Of a stretch of DNA of 64,000 nt, positions 56,661 to 64,000 are shown in pieces (position 1 is the stretch's first letter; the number at the start of each line of letters is the position of its first letter). The translations under genes were made by a program, and so were the position numbers. Under the pieces are notes generated by a model. That model did no database searches, was not told the origin of the DNA, and worked only from the letters and a program-made list of their open reading frames with translations. The DNA comes from Phytophthora quininea (taxonomy: Eukaryota; Oomycota; Peronosporomycetes; Peronosporales; Peronosporaceae), in assembly GCA_011947345.1 (NCBI GenBank), contig JAAVTG010000095.1, forward strand, positions 101,222 through 165,221. The letters are read 5' to 3'.

Positions 56661-57824
56661 TTACGACGCACGGTTCGTGGACGACGAGGTGACGAGAATG
56701 CTCGTGTTGCGTCGGCCCGAGTGCACGCCGACGCTATACACCAGCAGGTTCCCGCAGTTCGCACAGGCGTTCGAGGTGCTCTCTGTCGTGTGGATGTGGC
56801 CACAGGCATCACACGCCATGCCCGTGTACGTCGGCGCCAACACTGGGAAGCCGTTCACGTACTCGCGCTGCATGCCGAGCGCCTTGTCCAGCGACCTCCA
56901 GAGCGGCTCTGCCAGCGGACACGCCACGTCTCCACCGAGAATCTGGCGCGCAGTCACGTTTGCTCCGTAGCACCTGGCGTTTAGCGACTTGCGTGTGCAG
57001 ATGACTGCTCCACTGACGCCGATGCCTCCATAGAGCCCCTTGCTGTGGCTGTACGAGTAGTTTGGCGCGATCCCTCCGGCGCCAACGTTCAGCGCAGCAG
57101 TGGCAGCTCGTCCAATCGGCCCCACCGCAAGGTCAAGCTCTGATCCCAACTGCACTTGTCCGTTCCTCGTGAACACCTTGACGGCACTTCTCGAGTTTAA
57201 GATGATCATGTAGTTGACCACTTCTCCTCCGGCCATCATGCCGAAGCCAAACCCTCCCGACGTCAAGAAGCACGGCGCCGACCATCCTCCCGTGGTCCTA
57301 GAGATGATGAAGCCCGTGCCGATTTTGCCCGAGAACAAGAAGCCCACCTTGTACATGGTGATAAACACCAGTCCGTAGGCTTCCACCAAGAGCTCATGCG
57401 GGATGGACTGGTCCTTCAGCAGCTTCGGAGACAGGAACGTCTCCACCACTTGCGCTGCATTGTCCATCTCCTTCTTCAGCTTCGCAGTGGCCTTCTCGTT
57501 CATGTGGTGGCCACTGCCAGGCATGTGCGCACGCATGGACTGCATCACCGCCAACGAGTTGGAGCGTTCTCTAAGCGCAGCGGCGACTTCCTCCGCCGGC
57601 ATCTGGTGGGTCTGGATCTGCTCCAGTAGAGTGCTGTCGGCCGTGTCGGCCCTGGGCAGCGTCGCTCGGCGCTGCTCGTCCTGCTGCTGCTGCAGGATCA
57701 GCGCCTTGGTCGACGGCTGCCGCATCGGGTGATGGGACATGGAGTTGGAGCGACTGCTGCTGGCCGTGGAGGTCGCGGACGCCGGCGAGTGGTGCGAGAC
57801 CGCCGCTCGGGTGGAGTTCATCAT
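56661..57824 (-). CDS. SYLF-domain (Ysc84/SH3YL1-like) lipid-binding protein
   Basis: This intact ORF encodes 387 residues. The first 110 residues are low-complexity, with Ser/His and a Gln run. The SYLF domain follows (about 125-310), with VEAYGLVFITMYKVGFLFSG, then FIISRTTGGWSAPCFLTSGG, GFGFGMMAGGEVVNYMIIL and the C-terminal NYSYSHSKGLYGGIGVSGAV. SYLF domains bind phosphoinositides and link endocytic membranes to actin. A small CX2C...CX2C zinc-ribbon-like element ends the protein (CDACGHIHTTESTSNACANC). In oomycetes SYLF proteins often pair with FYVE-type fingers, but this one is ribbon-like. Confidence 0.85.
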   Translation of the reverse strand: MMNSTRAAVSHHSPASATSTASSSRSNSMSHHPMRQPSTKALILQQQQDEQRRATLPRADTADSTLLEQIQTHQMPAEEVAAALRERSNSLAVMQSMRAHMPGSGHHMNEKATAKLKKEMDNAAQVVETFLSPKLLKDQSIPHELLVEAYGLVFITMYKVGFLFSGKIGTGFIISRTTGGWSAPCFLTSGGFGFGMMAGGEVVNYMIILNSRSAVKVFTRNGQVQLGSELDLAVGPIGRAATAALNVGAGGIAPNYSYSHSKGLYGGIGVSGAVICTRKSLNARCYGANVTARQILGGDVACPLAEPLWRSLDKALGMQREYVNGFPVLAPTYTGMACDACGHIHTTESTSNACANCGNLLVYSVGVHSGRRNTSILVTSSSTNRAS

Positions 57825-58347
57825 GGCGCAAAGCGGAGGTGTTGGCGCGTTGTGATGCCGCCGGAGCTGTGGAGGGCACGTGCTGCAGTGCCTGGGGACT
57901 GGAGCTGTTCAATGTTCAGCGCGCCCTCTTTTTGGACTGATCTGGTTCTTTTTGACAGAAATAGGCTGGTAAACGGAAAAATCGAGCTAAGTATAGACGT
58001 CCACCGCATAATCCCCATGCGTCTCCAGGTAGATGTAGATGGAGAACGTCTCCAGGAGAAGAGTCTTCTTCATCTAAGTGACGATGTACGTAGTGTAAAC
58101 GTTTAGTGCTTTGTTTTTCTCGTGTTTTTCATGTAGTAAAACTGTCTCCTGACGTCACAAGCCTCGTGCCAATGAAGAGTATCTCCCTCTCCATCAGTCT
58201 GCGGCACCAGGGCAACTCCTGCATCCTGTGTCAGCTGCTGGATATCCAATTGACAGCTACAGTTCCTCTGTAATTGCCCCCGTGTAGCCTGCAGAGACTT
58301 GGTGTCTGCGGTTAAGCGCCGCTCCCTCTCATTACGGCCAATTGCGT
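57825..58347. other. Short intergenic region, no gene recognised
   Basis: Upstream region of the SYLF gene and downstream region of the bc1 subunit gene. No further ORF was supported. Confidence 0.5.
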
Positions 58348-58588
58348 CTAGCTCCAGTGGGTGCGGTGCTCCTCGTCGTTGGCCTTGACGCCCCACTTGA
58401 CGGTGCCCACCAGCAGCAGCGTAGCGGGGATGAGCACCAGGCCGTTCTCCTTGATCTTGCGGATCGTCTTGTAGGGCAGCGTGGTGATGAGGCTGCGCAC
58501 CGGGTGCACCTCGTTGGGCGACAGGTGGCGCACCGTACTCGTTGCCGAACTTGGACCAGAACTTGACGAGGTTCACGCTGGGCGGCAT
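58348..58588 (-). CDS. Cytochrome bc1 complex subunit 8 (QCR8/UQCRQ)-like
   Basis: This small mitochondrial inner-membrane protein of complex III is about 79 residues. The start at 58588 gives MPPSVNLVKFWSKFGNEY. A one-base shift near 58533 leads into VRHLSPNEVHPVRSLITTLP, and a single helix (VLIPATLLLVGTVKWGVKA) near the C-terminus is followed by NDEEHRTHW. QCR8 proteins share the YSLSPFEQR...-type segment before a basic stretch and one helix. The shift is best explained by one extra G in the read. The length is right for the family. Confidence 0.7.
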
Positions 58589-60089
58589 CTTTCAACTGGG
58601 GACTTGCTGCTGCTTGCTGCGGTGCGCTTCCTTCTGGTGGTGAGACGAACTGGAGGGGGCACACTGGCCAAAAGAGCGGCTGGAAGGAAAAACCTCTTGG
58701 GGACTGTATGTGGGCGAGAAAAACCTCAGGGCGGCGTTTGGTATTTAGGATTTTCAAATGTAGTGGGTCTCTAAAAACGAACCAGAACATAATATCCCGC
58801 ATGACGCTGCGGAAGTGCACAGCGATGTCGAAGCCAGCGACGACGACCGCTTTCTGTTAAAATCGGGCTTAAATGCAGAAGGCAGCGAGCGCCTCGAGGA
58901 CGATTGCCCTCCAAGTGCCGACGCTCGGGGGTGAATCACCCCGGGTGATCAATGCCAAAGCTGCCTGGCCATGACTCATCAAACGCTCGTCACCTTGAGA
59001 ATCGCCGTGGATGGTCGGCGGGTCGAACGAGTGCAAGCACTGAGTCGTAGTCTCAGCTGATGTCTGCTCTCCTTCGCAGTTGGCACGCTGATCCTCGACG
59101 AGAGGAATGCGTTCGCGGACGCCTTCTTGGACTGAGATCAACACAAACCAACAAACGCTTAAAATGCAACAAAGCAAATACGACCAGCACGATGCAAACG
59201 ACCTCTCTAACTGCTTCCTGGCAGGGAGTTCCTGCTCTGCTGGTGCGCGCAAATCAGCTCCCAACAAGAACCTACCTTCGGTGCTGCCAGCACTGTGGTG
59301 ACAGGCCGACTAGCCTTGGTGATATCCGTGGAGCGCGCATCCCTCGATCTTTGAAGACACTCGGTGGTTTTGCAGAGACGTTGCAGGGCTCAGCCGGTTT
59401 GCTCAGTCTTGACGAGATTTTCCTGCGCCTTCGGCATGGCTCGACGTAAACTGCACCATCGACTCGATCACTGCCAAAGCACGCCTCTAGTGTCGCAACG
59501 CTCACTCGAGCAGCAATTGGGTTGAACCAGGAGGGATAATAGGATAGAGAGTCCAGAGCAAAATGATGCACGCCATTTGACGGACAGGCGGCGAGTGCAA
59601 TCACCACGACGGATATCCACCAGTCAATGGCGATGGAAAATCAGAAGGAAACACCTGCGGACATTCGAAAGCTTGGTGCTCTTGGCGAAACAGCAGAGGA
59701 TGGCCAAGGTGTCGCCACTGGCTGCAGCCGTTTTGCTGTGGTTTCATCGCTGCGGACATCAAAAACGACGTTCCGGTACTCGCTGCAGCCCTGCTGGACG
59801 TGCGTTTACGAGCTGTTCGAGGCCGCGGCGCAACTGCGCCTTGCCCCGTGTCTCCTTCCAACCCGGATTTTCGAAAGATGATTTTTGCGAACCCATTTAG
59901 ACATTATCCGGATAACGTGACACTTCAGCAAGCGCCCACAAGCACTTCAGTCCGGATACAGTGAAAATATCATCTTTTGCGCGTTTCATTGGGTGTAAAA
60001 CGCACGCATGCTGTTTGGGAGAGCCCGACCAAGTCATTCCCGGATTTGACTCAAGCTGCGCAGTCAGCCAAGCCCTTTACAGCCCCGTC
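58589..60089. other. 1.5 kb without a recognised gene
   Basis: Several ORFs up to 132 codons on both strands (58869-59267 minus; 59060-59449 plus; 59272-59607 minus) overlap each other and show no domain. Probably intergenic. Confidence 0.4.
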
Positions 60090-61703
60090 ATGGCGTTCCG
60101 ACGCAACTTCTTCCTGCTGACCGCCGCGCTGTATGCCGCCGCCGTGGCGTCCGAGCAGACGGCGCACCACCGCGGCAAGCACCACAAGAAGCATCCGGCC
60201 ACGGAGGCCCCAAGCTGCCGGAGCTGACCAGCGGTAGTGGCAGTCAGCAGGTGATGCTGGGCGACCCCGTCTACTTCAGCGGCAGTGGCAGTCAGCAGGT
60301 GATGCTGGGCGACCCCGTCTACTTCAGCAGCAGTGCCAGTGGCAGTGTGGACCAAGTAGTGATGGTGGGGGACGCGCTGTACTTTAGCGCCAGCGGCAGT
60401 GCAGCCAGCGCCGAGGTGGGCGACAGTTCGGAAGAGGAGGAAGAAGGCAGTGAGAGTGAGGCGTCCGAGTCTGATTCGGCAGCTCAGGAGCAGCCGGTGA
60501 AGCACAAGAAGAAGCAGCAGCAGAAGAAGGAGGTCGTTCAGGACGACGTGCTGCAAGACTCAGACTCAGATGAGGACTCAGACTCTGATTCTGGTTCAGA
60601 GGAAGGCTCATACTCTTTGGAAGGCTCGTACTCTGCTTCCGGTTCATTTGATGGATCGGTGGAGTTTGTCGGCAGTGAGGACGGCAGTGAGGTGGAGCAG
60701 GAGATTGAGGAGATTGAGGAGGAGCTGGAAGGCAGTGAGAGCGACTCGGATGAGGGCAGTGAGAGCGACTCGGACGAGGGCAGTGAGCAACTCGGACGAA
60801 GCCAGTGAGGAGGAAGAAGTTAAGCACAAGCGCAAGCACAAAAAGCACCACAAAAACTTCATCAGTGACGCCATCGACACGGTCGCGAACGCTACGCAGG
60901 ACGCTTACGAGCACGTCAAGAACGGCACCGAGGACGCCTATGAACACGCCAAAAACGCCACCAAAGACGCTTACGACGACGTCAAGGACTTTGTCAATGG
61001 CACAGACTCAACTTCAGGCTCTGCCGACGACTCGATTGACATTCACGACCTGGGCAGTGACGAGGACTCGTATGACTCGTACGATGACGAAAACGAGGTG
61101 ACTGACGAGGACAAGAAGAAGCAAAAGGGCTGGATCGACGACGCTCTTGACGACGTGTCGAGCGCTGTGGGCGACGCCTACGACCACGCTAAGAACGCCA
61201 CGAAGGACGCCTATGAGCACGTCAAGAATGCCACGAAGGACGCTTACGACGATGTCAAGGACTTTGTGAACGGCACGGAGTCCGCATCGGGTTCGTTTGC
61301 TGGCTCGGTAGGCTCAGGAGACGTCGTAGGCCAGGAGGACGTCCACCAGGAGGATAGTGAGAAGGTAAAGGACGAGTCTGTGGCCCTTGCATCTGACAAC
61401 ACTGAGGACAGCAACTCGACCGACACCAAGTACGCCACGTACGGCGGCATTGCTGGTGCGTTCGTCGGTGTTGTGGCCGTGGCGCTTGCCTTTGTCGTGC
61501 GCGCTTCTCGTAAGAAGGCGGCGGGTGGCTCCGTGCTGGACGATGAGACCGTGGCCATGGCTGCCGAAGCCAGCGCCGACGAGGACGCTGAGGCGGAGGA
61601 CGACGAGGATCTGGAGAGCGGCGCCCTTGTGAAGGACGACGCAGCCGAGAAGTCCAGCGAGGACGAAGGCGAGCAGGAAGGCAAGTTCGAAGGCTCTGTA
61701 TAA
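60090..61703 (+). CDS. Secreted/type I membrane Ser-Asp-rich repeat protein, split by frameshifts
   Basis: The start at 60090 opens a signal peptide (MAFRRNFFLLTAALYAAAVA). A tandem VMLGDPVYFSGSGSQQ-type repeat follows (60250-60400). Long Ser/Asp/Glu-rich tracts come next (SDSDSGSEEG-like, 60560-60800), then four helical repeats of the type DAYEHVKNATKDAYDDVKDF with NxT/S glycosylation sites (60890-61280). One transmembrane helix near 61435-61495 (GGIAGAFVGVVAVALAFVV) and an acidic cytoplasmic tail end at 61703. One base is missing in a C run near 60212, and a two-base loss occurs near 60790 in the SDE repeat. It is probably a surface protein. The family is not recognised. Confidence 0.7.
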
Positions 61704-61796
61704 GCCGTTTGGACGCTTCATCCCACGAAGGTTTTTAGCGTGCGATGAGCTTTTCTATTGTGTACTTTGAATACATTACAGTCGGCATCTCAACGA

Positions 61797-61800
<4 letters not shown>

Positions 61801-61830
<30 letters not shown>
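61801..61830. repeat. (TG)15 microsatellite
   Basis: Fifteen uninterrupted TG dinucleotides lie about 100 bp past the stop of the surface protein gene. A short imperfect repeat with the core CCGTGTCCAGCCCTGAGCTT follows at 61850-61930. Confidence 0.98.
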
Positions 61831-61831
<1 letters not shown>

Positions 61832-62485
61832 TGTGGTAGCTGATGAGATACCGTGTCCAGCCCTGAGCTTCTCGCTAGCCATTCACTTCCGTGTCCAGCC
61901 CTGAGCTTTGTTCACCTCCGTGTCCAGGATACTTGTGGTGGATGATGTCCAAGTCAACACGGTCTACCACTCCATCCCAACACCCCTCACCTCCAGTGGA
62001 GGCTCCACGACCTGCTCTCCTCGCTAACCTACTTGACCAATGTTGAACCGAGGCAGGGCACGCTGTCCTGGACAACAACGAACGGATTTTCAACGCTTGT
62101 CCAACGTGCCACGAGTTGGTCCACTTCGAACAGCGAGCTGCGAGAGACCACATGGGGCCGTGGCTGGTTGATTGATGGAGCGGCCGGGATGAGAAGCCCC
62201 CTGCGATTGGTTTGCCTTGTCTTGAGCTGTCCGCACCTTGTGCAGCAATATCCACTTGCAACACATTGTAGCCATCTCGTAATCGCATATCTGACCTGCG
62301 AGTCAAACGGAGGGCGGTGCCGACGATGTCCAACACCAAATTTTCGATCGCGTTAACCTACACTTGGTCCCTCACGCTAATCGCTCTCGATCACGGTCTC
62401 TGAGCTCATTCCTCCACTGCCTCACTGCTGAGCAAAGCACACCAAGTTTCATTCAACGACGACGATGACTGCAGTTGTGGCAACA
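61831..62485. other. Intergenic, no gene recognised
   Basis: A 154-codon minus-strand ORF (61875-62339) has no supporting features. This is probably the promoter region of the TMEM198-like gene. Confidence 0.4.
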
Positions 62486-63365
62486 ATGACGCGGACCCCG
62501 CCAACTCTCTCGACGCTCTTCCTGCTGCTGCTGAGCCAGTGGACGCTGCTCGTCCGGGCGCAGGACTCGGCCAGCGACACGGTCGAGTCGCTCTTCGACT
62601 CGGCGCAGGGCCTCAAGGTCGGCGGCAGCATCCTGGCCGTGGCGGCCATCGCCGTGGGCGCCGTCATGGTGGTCCTGGGCTACCGACTGTTCCGCGCCAC
62701 GCTCTTCGCCGTGGGCTTCGTGGCCGGCGGCGTGGCCGTGGCCATGGTGGTGGAGCACGTGTTCGACGACAAGTCGTGGATGGTCACGGCGTCCTGGATC
62801 GCCTTCGTGGTGGGCGGCCTCATCTGCGGCTGCATCGTCAGCGCGCTCTACTCGCTCGGCATCTTCGTGGCGGGCGCGGCGGCCGGCGTGGCGCTGGCCA
62901 TGATGCTGCACAACTCGTTCGGGTACGACATCTACCCGAGCCACCCGCAGGTGGTGCTCATCGTGCTGTGTCGTGCTGGGTCTGCTGGCGGGTGTGCTGG
63001 CGCTGCGCCTCGAGAAGCCCGTGCTGATCGTGGCCACGAGTCTGTTCGGCGCGGCCGTGCTGGTGTGGGGCGTCGGCTACTTTGCCGGCGACTTCCCGAC
63101 CACGAGCGATCTCAAGGCGTACGCGTCGCGGGACGTCAACGGCGACTGGGTGTACTCGATCCCGGACGCGTGGTGGGGGTACCTGGCGGGCATCGTGGTG
63201 CTGTTCGTGCTGGGCGTGTTCATCCAGTTCCGCAAGACCGGTCGCGACGGCGTGTACCACAAGTCGCACGCGCTCGGCCGCAGCGAGAACGTGCAGTACG
63301 TCGAGGCGCAGACGCCTCCGAACCGCACCAACATGCGCTACGGCGACCCGGTGGCCCACGTCTAA
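62486..63365 (+). CDS. TMEM198/TM7S3-like multi-pass membrane protein
   Basis: The start at 62486 (second in-frame Met; an upstream Met at 62465 is possible) gives a signal peptide (PTLSTLFLLLLSQWTLLV). About seven hydrophobic helices follow, including GGSILAVAAIAVGAVMVVLG, RATLFAVGFVAGGVAVAMVV and LFGAAVLVWGVGYFAG. The Gly-rich helix pattern matches the TM7S3/TM198-like domain of unknown biochemical role. One extra base near 62967 shifts the frame between helices five and six. The final part is open and ends at 63365. About 290 residues in total. Confidence 0.75.
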
Positions 63366-63910
63366 AGGATGACGTTGGCGAGCTTGTCGACGACAGACAA
63401 GATACACTTAGCAACACCAACAAGACAGACACACACACAGACTTTAGGGACTGCGATACAAGTATCCGAAGAAGATGTACGATTAGCATAACAAAGCTTA
63501 ACTTTGCTTTTGACCCGTTCGTTGTCGAGGGCTTGCAGTTGTTCTTCCTTCCTCTTGGCAGCGATCTGCTTCGCGATATACTTGGATAAGAAATCCAAAC
63601 AGTGCTTCGCTCGAAAATTCCCTTCGCTTAGGATCATTTCTAAACCCGGTCGCAGTGTTTGTTGATAACAAAACGAAGCAGCATCCATTTCGCTGAACAA
63701 GGCAATTGACCCACTCAGTTCCGTGTCAAGTTCGAGCTCCGTTGTAGTGAAGATGGACCGAGGAAGTCCGCCGAACTCGTTGTATCTCGACACCAAAACA
63801 TCGTCCGATAGTGTCAACCCGTCACTGAGCAGTGCGTTGTAGTTTCTTAGATCATCCAAGCTCCACGCTGGCATAATGTACTTGTTCGATTCGACCTTCT
63901 CGTAGTTAAC
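63362..63910 (-). pseudogene. Crinkler (CRN)/RHS-type effector C-terminal fragment
   Basis: The minus strand encodes NYEKVESNKYIMPAWSLDDL, then LSDDVLVSRYNEFGGLPRSI at about residues 25-45 of the open part. The W-(S/T)-L-D-E-L ... RY..FGG(I/V)PR pattern is typical of Crinkler C-terminal modules and related RHS-type proteins. CRN effectors are secreted and often reach the host nucleus. A stop precedes the segment near 63925, and no LFLAK N-terminus is in the window. The stop codon at 63362-63364 overlaps that of the convergent membrane-protein gene, which suggests a truncated fragment. Confidence 0.5.
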
Positions 63911-64000
63911 CTTGCCTAGAGTTCAAGGGACAGCAAACAGAATGGAGACTCTTTCTCATCTGGTTGATAATGGTGGAACTGTAGTGATACTCCAGCAAGT

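Noticed and set aside
62453..63037. 194-codon minus-strand ORF rich in His, Glu and Arg
   Set aside because: Antisense to the helices of the TMEM198-like protein. The composition is explained by the GC-rich opposite strand.

Overview
The window looks like a nuclear contig from an oomycete, most likely Phytophthora or a close relative. It carries a cluster of RxLR-dEER effector genes and pseudogenes and a Crinkler-like fragment. It has many decayed transposons: three MULEs, PIF/Harbinger, pogo/Tigger, Ty3/gypsy with a chromodomain, and a LINE. The housekeeping genes are compact, with introns of about 48-90 nt. No bacterial-type operons, tRNA, rRNA or CRISPR were found.

Layout. 1-3.2 kb: broken MULE transposase gene. 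3.7-8.7 kb: RxLR block (pseudogene pair A, fragment H, intact effectors E and F) with a captured piece of BRCA2 at 5.06-5.27 kb. 8.7-12.6 kb: small conserved genes (CCHC zinc-knuckle protein, an NDUFA1-like complex I subunit, a ubiquitin-like protein), followed by a second captured BRCA2 piece. 13.4-17.3 kb: RxLR pseudogene D, a 5'-truncated LINE, and RxLR pair B. 18.1-26.7 kb: transposon graveyard. 27.6-35.2 kb: conserved island with a BRCA2 homologue (six BRC repeats plus the helical/OB region), a coiled-coil protein, a MED28-like Mediator subunit and a PLP aminotransferase. 35.6-37.8 kb: inverted copy C of the RxLR pair plus pseudogene G. 38-53.6 kb: gene-poor and repeat-rich, with two unrecognised multi-exon genes, a probable MITE, two MULEs and a gypsy fragment. 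53.7-63.4 kb: second conserved island (ankyrin-DHHC palmitoyltransferase, acidic APC15-like protein, SYLF-domain protein, cytochrome bc1 subunit 8, a serine/aspartate-rich surface protein, a TMEM198-like membrane protein). The right edge holds a Crinkler-like fragment.

The main story is effector-cluster evolution. One ancestral two-gene RxLR cassette exists as copies A, B and C. A and C lie inverted about 30 kb apart and share the same disabling deletion, so they were duplicated after the gene died. Two BRC-repeat fragments from the BRCA2 gene in the same window sit among the effectors, one directly upstream of effector copy A.

Caution on broken genes. Nearly every conserved gene here carries one or more single-base frameshifts, mostly apparent one-base deletions and often in homopolymers. 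This looks like uncorrected sequencing error, so a frameshift alone is not good evidence of a pseudogene in this window. The in-frame stops and multi-base deletions in the RxLR and transposon copies are better evidence.
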